Source: Persicaria tinctoria
Lineage: Eukaryota; Streptophyta; Magnoliopsida; Caryophyllales; Polygonaceae
Assembly: GCA_037127255.1 (NCBI GenBank)
Contig: JBANSL010000016.1
Coordinates: 8,124,501 to 8,188,500 of the forward strand
DNA: 64,000 bases
Direction of reading: 5' to 3'
Positions 22,352 to 43,375 of this stretch are shown piece after piece; the stretch's first letter is position 1; each line of letters opens with the position of its first letter. A program made the translations under genes and the position numbers. Below the pieces are notes generated by a model that saw only the letters and a program-made list of their open reading frames with translations, made no database searches and was not told where the DNA came from.

Positions 22352-22510
22352 TCATGATGTTACCCTCAGTCTCCATCGTAGCACCAACCCCGTATTGTGG
22401 TTGCTGAAGGCAATAAGTTCCTTTCTTAACTTCTTATCTCGGGACCTTGTGATAGGCCCATCACCGAAATGACCGAAATGAGGTACATCAGGGGTGCTTG
22501 AGGCCTCCAT
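22352..22510 (-). pseudogene. Gypsy-like polyprotein fragment
   Basis: A 52-codon minus-strand frame reads MEASSTPDVPHF...DGPITRSRDKKLRKEL. The GPITRSRxKKL signature is typical of a linker segment in plant Ty3/gypsy polyproteins. No neighbouring RT or integrase is present, so this is an isolated relic. It is too short for certainty. Confidence 0.4.
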
Positions 22511-22691
22511 AAAAAAAAATCAGAGAGAATGTATTTTTTAAACTGTCTTTGTATATAGAGCATGAATAAGATCCTAATTAGGAGATATACATTGCTAAAA
22601 TATAAACGAAAAAGGAACTTTATTCTATGTTCCAGAAAAACCATTTTTTTGAACGAGTAAGAATTCAAGATATCGGACAAAAGTCTAATGA

Positions 22692-32607
<9,916 letters not shown>

Positions 32608-33129
32608 TTTGCCGCTCCTCTTAGTGACCATTTAAATTTGATCTTATACCAAAGAAAACCAGATTTTTAGATAATGTGCGATCTACTTGTCTTGAATTCT
32701 GTAATTCAAACCCCACTTGCTTGAAAATTTGCAATGCGTCGCCTTTGTATTTTGTTTTGTTCTGTTTATAACTGGTCTGTCCCCATAATTTTATAAAAAC
32801 TTTTAGGTTCTCATTTGGGCTTAATTGAAATTCAGTAATTCAAACCCTAAGTAGGTCTGTTCACCGGTTGAAACCGATCCGGAATCGGCACAAAACTGGA
32901 ACTGGAATATTCAAACCGACGACCGGACTGGTAACATTTCGGTTTGCTTTAAAATCGATCCGGAATATAGAAACCCAATCTGAAACCGGAACAACCGGAA
33001 GATTATTTTTTTCACTGAATACCGTAAGTGATCTGTAACAAAAAAAGAAAGCAAACTCAGAAAGATTGGCTACCTTAACAAATTCAACAATAATTGTTCT
33101 TCTTGTCAGATTTCTATCATGCCTCGATC
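32608..33129. other. Alanyl-tRNA synthetase 3' flank and possible hAT-like remnant
   Basis: The 3' UTR follows the stop at 32605-32607. From about 32851 (TAGGTCTGTTCACCGG) to 33000 the sequence repeats ACCGG/CCGGAAT words in both orientations. That resembles the subterminal motifs of non-autonomous hAT elements, but no matching second end was identified. Confidence 0.3.
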
Positions 33130-33193
33130 CTTAATTTGGGGACCTTTGGGTATTATCCGCAAGTCCTTTTCAGTGAGTCATTCCGAAATGATT
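33130..33193 (-). mobile_element. Truncated copy of the SINE found at 63347-63440
   Basis: GGACCTTTGGGTATTATCCGCAAG and TTCCGAAATGAT here match the central and head regions (minus orientation) of the SINE near the right end of the window. The part carrying box B is missing, so this is a 3'-truncated relic. Confidence 0.6.
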
Positions 33194-33199
33194 AACAAA

Positions 33200-33840
33200 C
33201 TAGTACGATCCCCGCGTCATGACGCGATTTTTTTATAAATAATATTTAGATATAGATAAATCATAGACATTAGATTTAATTCAATATTTTTAATTAAACC
33301 CATTGATTAGTAATTGTGTTAAAAATAATAGAAAAAAATATACTTGGGTTAAAGAGATAAAGAGAAAATTAAATAATAAATAGTGAAAGATAAATTTTTT
33401 GAATTAATCTCATTGGTTAAAAAATGTAACATCAAATAAGATTGGGTAATTAATATTATAATATTTTTCAAAAACATAATAATAGAAACTATAGTTACCA
33501 TAATAAAATGATATTATGTAAATAATATTTCCACAAATAACTTTTAACATGGAGAGGACATGTGACATAAATTAATATAGTATATAGATATAGATAGTTA
33601 GTAAATGAATTTGAGTTAAGCTCAATAAGTAGTATATTAGATTGAATTCAATGTTTGAATTAAACCCAATAGTTAGTAGGATTAAAGAAAAAAAAGAATT
33701 AAAAGAAAAAGAAGAAAAAAGATAAATTTAAAAAAAATGATTAAAGAGAAAAAAGAAAATTATAATTGGTTAAAACCCCTAAAATCTCTCTAATGTTGAC
33801 ACCTCAGCATACACTCTTCTAAATTAAGAGTTTATATAGA
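33200..33840 (-). mobile_element. Non-autonomous Helitron, 641 bp
   Basis: On the minus strand it begins TCTATATAAACTC after an A and ends CTAG before a T, the A^T insertion rule of Helitrons. The palindrome CGCGTCATGACGCG lies about 10 nt before the CTAG end, as the Helitron terminator hairpin should. No Rep/helicase is encoded. A sister copy is at 33901-34368. Confidence 0.82.
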
Positions 33841-33900
33841 TTAACATCCTCCTTCTCTAACATCTTTCTTTGTATATGTGTTTCAAATATATAAATATAA

Positions 33901-34367
33901 CTAGTACGATTTTCGCGCCATGACGCATTTTTTAAAACTAAAATATTATATATATAAATATTATAAAATATTAATAAATGTTAAGATAAAATCATAAAAA
34001 AAAATTACAATAAATTTATCTTATAATTATCTCATAAAATTATTTTTAAAAAATCGTATGTAAAGTATAACACATAAATATAGATATTTTAAATTACTCA
34101 ATAATAATAATATCAATATCATTACATAATTGTTTAAATGTGATGTGTCATAAACTCATAATCAATATTTATATACAATGTTTTGAATTAAGCCCAATAG
34201 TTAGTAAAATTAAATAAAAGAGAAAATTAAAGGAAAAAGAAGAAAAATATGAGAATTAAAGAAAATCAAAGAAAAATAGCAAAAAAAAGATGATTAGTTA
34301 ACACTCCTAAAATTCCTCTAACATTAACACATCATCCTAAACTATTCTAAATTAAGAGTTTATATAG

Positions 34368-34368
<1 letters not shown>
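33901..34368 (-). mobile_element. Second non-autonomous Helitron, 468 bp
   Basis: It has the same ends as the neighbouring copy: TCTATATAAACTCTTAATTTAG at the 5' end (minus strand), and a GCGTCATGGCGC near-palindrome followed by CTAG at the 3' end, with A and T flanks. The terminator stem carries one mismatch relative to the first copy. Interiors are AT-rich and largely different. Confidence 0.8.

Positions 34369-34370
<2 letters not shown>

Positions 34371-34460
<90 letters not shown>
34371..34460. repeat. (TA)n microsatellite, about 90 bp
   Basis: A nearly pure alternating TA run begins directly outside the 5' end of the second Helitron. Confidence 0.97.
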
Positions 34461-34463
<3 letters not shown>

Positions 34464-35577
34464 CAATCGGAAAAAAAAAATGAAAACATGTCTCAATATT
34501 TACGGCAATATAACCGAAAATAAATAAAAAGGGAATAGATTCAAATCATATTTAAAATAGGAAACAAATATTTTAAAGTTTCCATAATAATATTGACCAA
34601 TAAGAAAATCTTATTTGAATAAAAAATTCAACTTTAATTATGGGCGTGACACGTCAGTAAAATGCTAGCAGAATTAGTAATATTAATAGATATTAGGCCC
34701 CATAATTTTTACTGCCCTTGAGGCACGTGGTTCATAATCTTCATATGACTTACCATGGATTTATGTGTACGGTACCCAAATTATTTTATACTAGGGTTAG
34801 TACATCCATTAATTTGTCTTGAGTTTGAATCTTGGTTTCGATCCTTTTTTTTTTGGTGCAGAAAAGGGTTGAAAATTTTCAATTTGGTTTGAATCTTTCA
34901 ATCTTATACGGGGTAGAGTTTATATATTATGGAAAATTATTTTTGTAGTTTAAATGATAAATCTCTGTTCAAAGATTAACAGAGTTAATTTGGTATGAAA
35001 AAAAAATCTCTTTTTTTTGGTCCGTAAGCGGGCAAGGCCCGATATTTTATTCAATTAAAAAACAAGTCATACTCTTTTATACCCTATACAAAGTTTTTTT
35101 TTTTTTTTGATTAAGTAAGAATTCGACGCCCGGACAGACCCGGGGGTCGATAGATCGAACCCAGCGACGGATAAACCGTCAAAGTTTATATTATTACACA
35201 ACCCGGCCTTTAATCCCTATATTACACTGTTTTTGGAATTTTAATCAGAACCCTCTCTTAATATGAGACCTCAAATATTTCATTAAAATTATAAACTTCT
35301 AGTAAATACCAGCTTATTTGCAAAGTTACCGATTTCATAATTGATCAAATATAGAAAACTATATTTTTATTTTTGCATTAATTTTATGACAACTAATCTA
35401 AAATGTAAAATTATTGCTTTTTTTTTAATAAATTAAATTTTTTTCAACAACAATGATTTTAATAAAAAATGTAGAACTTTTTTTGAAAAAAGAGTTATGC
35501 AACCTTAATTAGCCATGGAAATTTTGCATATTGATAATAATAATAATATAAAAAAAACGAGCTATTTTGCATATCTA
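34461..35577. other. AT-rich spacer with LINE-tail fragments
   Basis: A GGTCCGTAAGCGGGCAAGGC block beside a T-run at about 35012-35060 looks like the reverse complement of a LINE 3' end. A second, better-bounded tail is at 35097-35179. No gene. Confidence 0.4.
35097..35179 (-). mobile_element. Short LINE 3' tail with poly(A)
   Basis: In minus orientation a sequence ends GTCGAATTCTTACTTAATC plus a run of A. CAAAGTTT flanks it at 35089-35096 and 35180-35187. The end shares GAATTCTTAC and TTGACGGT words with the 39450-39730 insert, so both come from one LINE family. The 8-bp duplication is low-complexity and only suggestive. Confidence 0.5.
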
Positions 35578-35830
35578 TCTATATACATATATTAAAACCG
35601 ATGCATAGCGTCCTATGTGGCACGTTGTGGTTGATTCTAGGAACAAAAATCCTATGTGGCGTGTTGTGCTTGATTCTAGGAAAAAATTAATAAAATAATA
35701 TGTTATTATAGTTTATAGAAAGTTATATAAGCCGAACTTATTTTATTTATATCTATATTATTTTTTGGTGGAAAAATGATTTATATTTGGATTATTATTT
35801 TTATTATTTTGCATTTATTTTTATTATTTT
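35578..35830 (+). mobile_element. Helitron-like end, family 2
   Basis: It begins A|TCTATATACATATATTAAAAC, a Helitron-type 5' end. The following TGGC..GTTGTG and GATTCTAGGAA words, and the stretch around TTTTTTGGTGGAAAAAT, recur in reverse complement at about 41640-41960. The 3' boundary was not located. Confidence 0.5.
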
Positions 35831-36451
35831 TATTTGGATTATTATTTTTATGAAGCCAATACCTTGGCTTCATAAAAGGACACTATAGGAAACCATTGGA
35901 GCCATGTAATGGTAAGTTGAAATGAATTAAGGTAGATTATATAGTAATGCCATGGATCATTAATTTTATGGTGAGTGATGTAGTTGCAGGTGTTTCGATC
36001 ATGTATGCCTTATTTGCAAAAGAGTTAAAGGGATGAATTAAGTTCTTGAAAGGTTCTCAAAATCGAATAAGAATCCTAAAAAGATTTCCACTTTCATGCT
36101 AATTTGGTTGGGTCTTTGAGAGATCTACGTTGCATTGAAGTTGAAGGGATATCTATGATCATCCTCCTTAATATACCAATTGCAGGAATTGTACAATCTT
36201 AGGCAACCACCCTAAAAAAAAAAAAAACCTATCTAATGCTTATATGGAAATTTGAAGAAAATAATTGCTCGGAGAAAATTGCTTTGAGAAAATAAGAGAT
36301 GGTGCTATGCTTAAGGATGTGGTTGGTAACCAAGCTGAATGGATAGCTGAAGCTGAATAGTTAATTGTGTAAAATATATGTTAAATTAAACTATTGATAA
36401 ACTAATAATATGTTAGATAACCTTAGTTGATAGAGTAACTAATAAAACTAA

Positions 36452-36775
36452 GGGTTCTCGTTTGGTTCAATGTGGGAATTGAAATTCCCGGGAAGTTACT
36501 TCATCAGAATTGAATTTCCATGAAGTCCAATTGATGAGAATAGGGAAGATGTGTTTGGTTTATTTTTTTTTTATTTTAGAGGATTAAAAAGGGAATTGGA
36601 AATTTTCAAATACAAAATGGTGGAAGAACTTCCTCCATTTTGGGGGAACTCAACTTCTCGAGAAGTTGAATTCTTCCGTTTTTTAATTTCAAAAATATCA
36701 TCCAAACACATGAATTTCTCCTACTTCCTATGAATTCTACTTTCTGGGTTTTCGGGTTTCCAACCAAACAAGCTC
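36452..36775. mobile_element. Tourist-like (PIF/Harbinger) MITE, 324 bp
   Basis: The outer ends are GGGTTCTCGTTTGGTT and, inverted, GAGCTTGTTTGGTT, flanked by TAA on both sides, as expected for the superfamily. The interior is non-coding. A half copy ending CCAAACGAACCCTAA lies at about 41143-41195. Confidence 0.65.
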
Positions 36776-36942
36776 TAACTAATAAAATAACTTGAGGATG
36801 TAACTATTGAAAATTCAAATCCAAAACCCTAATTTTTTTTTGAGCTCAAACAAAGGAGGATTTATTCATTCACATCCCCAACATAGCTTACAAGAGCTGC
36901 TTGAGGCATTGAGTCCTTATCAAACAACAGAGTATAAAAAAT

Positions 36943-38269
36943 GTGATAATATTTTCACCGCTAATTTTTACTATTTCCACCGCTAATCACTACATAGGTT
37001 TGCGGTGACTTTAATGACAGTCAACGAGGCCACCGCATAGGTTTACAGTGGCCACCGCCATACTTTGCGGTGGGTTGAAGAGTATACAGGCCCAAAACCG
37101 TTGTCATAACGATCCAAAATCGTCACCATAACCCACCGCATATATATACGGTGGGTTTGAACCATCACCATAACGGCCCTAAGCTGTCGTCATAACGGTC
37201 CAAAACCCACCGTATACACTAGGGCAGGGGAAAATTTCCCACGAAAACCATACCAGCATGTGCCAATCAAACCAATTGTCAGAAGTCGGTACGGTAATGG
37301 TAATCGAAATAGAAAAGTTGGGATTACCATTACCAACCGATTTGCAATTGGTTGGTACGACAATTACCAACCAACTACTACCAATATATATTTATGTTTT
37401 TTTAATTATATTTTAATTGTTTCAAGATTACATTAAGTTGGAGTATTTTTTTTGGGTTCTAAGACTTGTTGTTTGTTATTGTTGTTTGTTATTCAAGTTA
37501 ATAAGTATTCCGTATTACCTATTTCTTTTTTATTTGTTATTTTGTTTTTGATACTAGTATTACATAATAACTTGATTTCTTTGTATATTTTTTATTTTTA
37601 TAAATTGTTTTTAATCAAGGGAGGAATACTAGCTTGACTTCGGTTTAGACTAAAACCTAAATTTTATTCGGAAGCTAGTGGACATGTTATTTTGAATATT
37701 ATCGGGACTATTTAAGTCTTTGTATTGCTTTTGTACTTAAATGTATGAACAATTTAAGTATTTATATTGTTGTTACTTATAAATTTTAAATTTTATTTAA
37801 ATTATATTGTCTTTGGTTATTTGTATGCTTTTTTCATCAACACCCAAACATGGTAAAATACCGTTACCAACACGGACCAACCAACTTAATTGGTAACCAA
37901 GGGGTTGGTAATGGTTTGGATTTTAGGATTACCGGCCAATTATAATTGGTTGGTACGTGGTAACGACAAAAACCAATTGATATTGTACCGATTCCACCCC
38001 TAGTATATATACACATGCAGTGGGTTATGGCGACGGTTTTGGATAACTTCTACAAACGGTTTTCAATTGCCCAAAACCTCATCGCATGTATACGGTCGCC
38101 ATAACGCACCGCATAGGTATACGGTGGGTTCGTATACGGTCAACGGATCCACCGCATGTATATCAATATATGCGGTCGGTCTGGGAAAAAGTGGATTAAG
38201 ATCACCGCATACCTATGCGGTGATTAACGGTGAAAATAGTAAAAATTAGCGGTGAAAATATCCGCCCCG
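36943..38269. mobile_element. MULE-like non-autonomous TIR element
   Basis: The ends are inverted copies of ATATTTTCACCGCTAATTTT extended by TACTATTT-(C/T)CACCG, with the outermost eight bases diverged. The 11-bp duplication GTATAAAAAAT lies at 36932-36942 and 38270-38280. The length of the duplication and the long TIRs fit Mutator-like elements. The interior has many ACCGCAT..ACGGTGG words and no transposase. An hAT-like element is nested at 37220-38002. Confidence 0.75.
37220..38002. mobile_element. hAT-like non-autonomous element nested in the MULE-like element
   Basis: The ends are TAGGGCAGGGG and, inverted, TAGGGGTGGAATCGG, an hAT-type start. The flanking octamers GTATACAC and GTATATAT are a plausible diverged 8-bp duplication. 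The interior has repeated GGTAATGG / TTGGTTGGTAC words near both ends and no transposase. Confidence 0.6.
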
Positions 38270-38799
38270 GTATAAAAAATAGGCCTAACATTGGCTAAAT
38301 CATGTGCAATTGTGTTACCTTGCCTTCTTACATGAGACCATTCGACCGAAGCAAAGGATGATGCCTGCCTTCGGATTTTGTCGATCATATGCCGAAGGGT
38401 GCCTAGCTCGTCATATCCTCTTCCCAACTTCGTAATCAGACTAAGGCAGTCCGACTCCAGGTGAACTCGCTCGTAGCCTCTTTCCCCTGCCCGAGCTAGT
38501 GCCCATTGCACACTCCCCGCTTCAACAACCTCGATGTCCTCCGAGGCCTGCACCCCCTTGTGGCCCGCCATCACAAAGTTGCCTCCTTCATCCAGCACTA
38601 TGAACCCAATGCCTACGCTTCCATCCGTCGAGACTGAAGCATCGCAATTGATCTTGAATACTCCCGGTTCAGGTCTCTTCCACCTCTCCCCTCTTGGTCT
38701 AACCGGTTCCTTTGGAGCTGGTGCCGCGGGGTCATGGTACCTCTTGTATTCTTCTAGCAGCTCTTTCACCCTCAGCATCAGTTGCAAAAAGCTAATTAA

Positions 38800-39430
38800 A
38801 ATATAATCTTAGCTTTATTTCATTTAAAATTATATGTAATATTAAAACAAAAAGCTCTAAAAAATTATTAAGACACCTTTTCACTATTAATTGTTGATTA
38901 ATCACAATTTTTTTAGTATTTTTTTTAACCCAAAAGAAATGGAGTGGGTTGGTTCGAGTGTGTCACCTAAAAAAGTGGACTAAATCCAGGATTAAGGGAA
39001 GAAAATATTTAAACTATATACCCACTTTTCTTTTCTTTTTTAAAAAAAGTTTTAACAAACCATTTAATATCCTCTTTCTTTTTGGAGAATTTTAAGGTAT
39101 TTTTTAGGGACCCATATCCTCTGTCCCCTCTTCTTATCCCCCTCCCCGTTCCCCCTCACACAACAAAATTAAAAAAATAATTAAAATTGAAATTAAAATT
39201 AAATAGTAAAAGAAAAAGAAAATAGAAAGATTGTGAGGAGGGACAATAGAAGGGGACACGGTCAGGGACAGAAAAAATAGTCCTCTAAATTTTCTATCGC
39301 AACAGAAAAAATAGAGAGGGTTTTCTAAATCTGTAACATTTTTCAAACTAAATGATTCTCCAAATATTCGAAATGAGAAGTTGTTGGAGTTAAAGTAAAA
39401 ATAATTTGAAAATTGTGTATTTTGTTTCTC
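38800..39430. other. AT-rich spacer
   Basis: No gene and no clear element. It contains long A/T runs and a GA-rich stretch near 39170-39260. Confidence 0.6.
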
Positions 39431-39449
39431 CATATTAGGGAGATTTTAT

Positions 39450-39730
39450 TTTCCTTTTTATTTTAATTTTTTTTATTATGTAAGAATTCGAGTTCAGACA
39501 TACCTGAAACTCGATAGCCGAACAAGTCGGCAAACGGAAGACCGTCAATACAAATATAACACAATAACACAAAACATCAGAGAGGAAAGAAAACACCCAA
39601 CCCAACACATACAAGACGTTAACCAGCAAAGCAGATGAATCGAGAGCCAAGACGCGCCACGGGTGCCAAGAGCGAGAGAGAGTGCAAAGACTCACGACAG
39701 TACCTCAGTCGGAAAGGGCGACACCCAACC
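39450..39730 (-). mobile_element. Retroposed insert (5'-truncated LINE), 281 bp
   Basis: A 19-bp duplication beginning CATATTA and ending GGAGATTTTAT, with one mismatch, flanks the block (39431-39449 and 39731-39749). The insert ends (minus strand) GAATTCTTACATAAT plus an A-rich tail. The tail matches the 35097-35179 fragment, and no pol III boxes were seen, so a LINE 3' end is more likely than a SINE. Confidence 0.75.
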
Positions 39731-39773
39731 CATATTAAGGAGATTTTATGGAAGTTGTTGGGGATGGTATATA

Positions 39774-40009
39774 CTCCCTCCGTTTCATAATAAAAGTCGT
39801 TTGACTTTTTTACACGCATTTTTAGGAGGTAAAAACTATATAAAATATTGTTTTTTTAATGAATTTTTTTCAATAAATTTATACTTATGACTACTAAGTA
39901 TGAAATTATTTAAAAAAATTGATCAAAAAAATAATATTTTATAGTGTTTTTATCTCCTAAAAAAGCGTGCAGAAAAAGACAAACGAATTTTATTTTGAAA
40001 CAGAGGGAG
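39774..40009. mobile_element. Stowaway-like MITE
   Basis: CTCCCTCCGTTTCA at the left and its inverse (TGAAAC.GAGGGAG) at the right, with a TA dinucleotide on both sides, are diagnostic of Tc1/mariner-derived Stowaway MITEs. The interior shows further inverted symmetry (AGGAGGTAAAAAC / TTTTTATCTCCT). Confidence 0.9.
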
Positions 40010-40011
40010 TA

Positions 40012-42540
40012 ATGAATTAATAATGAAGTTTTTTTTAGGTTAAAAGTTACTGATATTCATTTTGTATCGAGTAAGTCCAATAAATGAGAAAATCTCTTTT
40101 ATAAATTCCAAACGTTTTCAATTGTTATGGTTTAAACTCACGGGTTAGATCCATATCAACTCATCTCAACTTCTGTGTTTGTTGAGAGTTAAAAAGAGGG
40201 TTATAAGTTATAATATTTCCATATTAGTGTATTTTAAATGCATATTATTTTTAACCACATAAGTAGATTTTGGACTTAGAAAAATTATTATTTACCAACT
40301 ACTATTGACAGATATTTTTTTAACATTTATTGTTTCGGAGTAGTAATTGATTACACAATTTAATAATTTTAATAATATGATTCTATAAGATTTCTCCGGT
40401 GACGGTGTTACAATTTTAACCACATTGTTATTGTTAATTAAATAAAGAATAAATTCTCTATTTACAATAAATCATACTTAATAGGTAAAAAATCATCATA
40501 AATTGCAGCAAATACTTAAAAATCACGATATGCATTATTACCCTCTAATATTCTTACACGTGTTTATGTGTGTGTTAGCAATTTAAGTCTGTAAATACAA
40601 TGATAATTATTTTTGTTGAAGGAAGATATTTTTCTTTGATATTTTGTAAAACTAGTGGTATTGTAATATCGCGTAATTTCATTTTATTTTATTTTTACTG
40701 GAGCGTAAAGTGTAACCCCTATATAAATAAGAATCAGAAAAAAGGAAATTAAAGATGAATCTTCTATGATAGTGCAATCTCTCAACCCCCCAACATCATC
40801 GAAGAGAACAAAATACAACCTCGAGATGATCACATTGAAAATATGAACACTCAACTGAAAAGAGAACCCAAATTTCATCAAAAGATCGTCATTATAAAAA
40901 ATGTGAAGAAACCGACAAACCCAATTCCAAAGCATAACGCCTTGGCGAGAGATCCGAGAAATCTAACATGTTAAATGTAGCAAGTACTTGCTTTTGATGG
41001 TTTAACAATAATCAAGATGAGAGAAATTCTTACTCACCCTAGTTGCTTTTATTTGCCATTTTCAACTCTCTTAGTTTTATTTCTACGTACCATCTAAAAT
41101 TCAACCAAACATATTTTTTCAATTCCGAAAATTCAATTATTGTTAAGTAACTTTTCAGGAATAGTTCTTCCCGTGTTAAACCAAACGAACCCTAAATCAA
41201 AGTTGAAACAACCGTGAGAGTTTCGAAAAACTTGCGGATGCAGTCTGGGCTGCTAACATATTCATCATAAGAATTGACAAGTTGTAAGGACCAAGTTAGC
41301 CAAACTATCTATTTAATCTTTTCATATGATATAAATTGCATCTATCAAATTATACATAAGATAAGATAAATATAGATAAGCATTCCAATTAGATATATAA
41401 ATATTGGATTGATTAGATAAGAATTCCAACATGAAAATTTCATAAATTCCAACGCGAAAAATATAGATAAGAACTTTAATTCGATATTGCATTTATATAG
41501 TATTTTCTTATACAATATTTATTATTTTTTTGAAAGAATATTGTCACTATCCAATTATATTAGACATTCCGGGTACGGATAATATATTAATACAATATTA
41601 TAAATAATCTAGATAGATTATAATAAATAAAAAATAATAATCTAAATATAAATATTTTTCCACCAAAAAATAATATAAATATAAATAAAATAGCACTTAT
41701 CAAATACTACATATTTATCTATTAATATTTTTGGTAAGTATGACTATGAAATGTTTTTTATTTATACTTTGGCAATTAACTAAAATATATATAGATAAAT
41801 TGTGGCTTATATAACTTTCTATAAACTATGACAATATATTATTTTATTAATTTTCCCCTAGGATCAAACACAACGCGCCACATATGATTTTTTTCCCTAA
41901 GATTAACCACGACGCGCCACATGACGCTATGCATCTGTTTTAGTATATGTATAATAATATAAATAAGATAAAATTATTAGATCTACTTAATTTAATTTAA
42001 TCTAAATTCCAACTATCTAATTATTTTATTAGTATTTGAGAAAATTTTATGAGAAACATTCATAACCCGTCACATAGACTATAATGCATCAGTTTTAATA
42101 TATGTATATAGATAAGTTGAGATTTGAACAATATAAAATTTCAGTTTTCATCATTTTTTTTTCTTAATTTTTTTGAACAATTGGCATTTTATATATACAT
42201 ACATATTTAATGAATCTAACTTCAGAAATGAATAAAATATTGGTTTCAGTCATTCAGGCCAAAAAAAGGAAATTAAAAAATATCTTCGTTTACAGGAAGA
42301 TTAACAGTAATTCTTAAAATAAAAAAAGTAATTAATGCATACAGCTAATTGTAATTAGGGTAATTTAAAAAAAATTTAAATCCGGGGTGAGAGAACAGGG
42401 CCAAATTAGGTGCACCGTGCACTCAAATACAGAGGATCCAACACGCCTCCGACACCCCATTTTATTATTAATTTACCTTTTTTTCCCTTCGGTTTCAAAA
42501 ATTGAAATATTTAAAAATAGAATAAAATAAAATTAATGAA
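40012..42540. other. AT-rich spacer with Helitron-like pieces
   Basis: No gene. About 41143-41195 is half of a Tourist MITE. About 41640-41960 resembles the 35578-35830 Helitron-like element in reverse complement, with a TGCATCAGTTTTAATATATG end near 42090. The last 150 bases are the upstream region of the EIN3-like gene. Confidence 0.5.
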
Positions 42541-42553
42541 GAAGCGTATAAAC

Positions 42554-42560
42554 TATATAA
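42554..42560 (+). promoter_or_regulatory. TATA box of the EIN3-like gene
   Basis: TATATAA lies upstream of a CT-rich leader (TCTTCTTCTTCG repeats at 42605-42630) that fits a plant 5' UTR start. Position relative to the first exon is reasonable, but the transcription start is inferred. Confidence 0.45.
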
Positions 42561-42696
42561 GGAGAGTCGAGTCATCTTCCCATGGTGGAATCTGGATCGG
42601 ATCGTCTCTTCTTCTTCGTCTTCTTCTTCTTCAACACTTCCCACCGCTACTCGTTTGAAATCCGCGAATTCGGAAATGGAATAGGAAGCTTTTGAG

Positions 42697-43258
42697 GTAA
42701 GTTTCATGCCTATAGGAATTCGTTGAATGCCGGTTCACTTCGTTTTTCTGAATTTGAATTTTTGCTTCTGATATGAAGAATTGATCTGGAATTGCGGTGA
42801 TTTTTTTGGTTTATCCTCTGCAATTGATTGTTCCTTTGCTTTGTGTTTGCTTTGTTTGAGCTACGCGCTGTGATTTTGCTATTGCTTCTCCCTCTGCGTT
42901 CTTCACTTGCAAATTTCAGTTTTGCTGGAATTCCTGACGGAGACGTTTGTTTAATGTAATCTGAATCCTGGTCAACTGAAGTCATTTCAAATAGTCTGTA
43001 TATTTTATTTGTATTGTTAATCTTTGATTTGGTTCTCCGAGTTTTTTTTTTTCCATTTTTTGGATTTTTGTGCATAATTAGGTCATGGCGAAGTGCTTAC
43101 GAAGTTTTGTAGTTGATGTGGAATCACAGAAACTCTTTGTTGTGAGTTTCAAAATGTTTTTGCTGCCATGAATTTCTGAGTTTCCGCGCGTTTTTTAAGC
43201 TGAATTTTGATGAAACCAACGTATCATGTCTCCTGATAGATTGCCTATGTCTGTGCAG
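42697..43258 (+). other. Probable 5' UTR intron of the EIN3-like gene
   Basis: A GAG|GTAAGT donor at 42697 and a TGTGCAG acceptor ending at 43258 bracket a T-rich, non-coding stretch. EIN3/EIL genes commonly have an intron-free CDS with intron(s) in the 5' UTR. An alternative acceptor (CTTGTAG) lies near 43342. Confidence 0.55.
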
Positions 43259-43375
43259 ATTCAGGAAGCTATCTGATTTAGGGGATAGATATCATTTGCT
43301 GTTTAAGATTTATTTGTTAAGTTCAATCAATCTGACTTGTAGACCAGGAAGATTTTTGGTGGAGTCTGGAAAACC

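Larger units (their letters stand above)
36840..38787 (-). pseudogene. LINE RNase H segment, interrupted by a 1.3-kb TIR element
   Basis: In the 38270-38787 part the minus-strand frame has the plant LINE RNase H pattern: INCDASV (first catalytic Asp), E in VEAGSVQWAL, LESDCLSLI (Asp) and HVRRQGNTIAHDLA. The frame then meets the 36943-38269 element. Beyond it, at 36850-36931, the same protein continues (LLFDKDSMPQAAL...) to a stop, followed by a short 3' UTR and an A-run. Removing the insert and one 11-bp duplication rejoins the frame exactly. The LINE copy is 5'-truncated near 38790. Confidence 0.8.

Noticed and set aside
38270..38787. A host RNase H gene
   Set aside because: The frame ends in a short 3' UTR and A-run typical of LINEs, has no introns or promoter, and is truncated at its 5' side.
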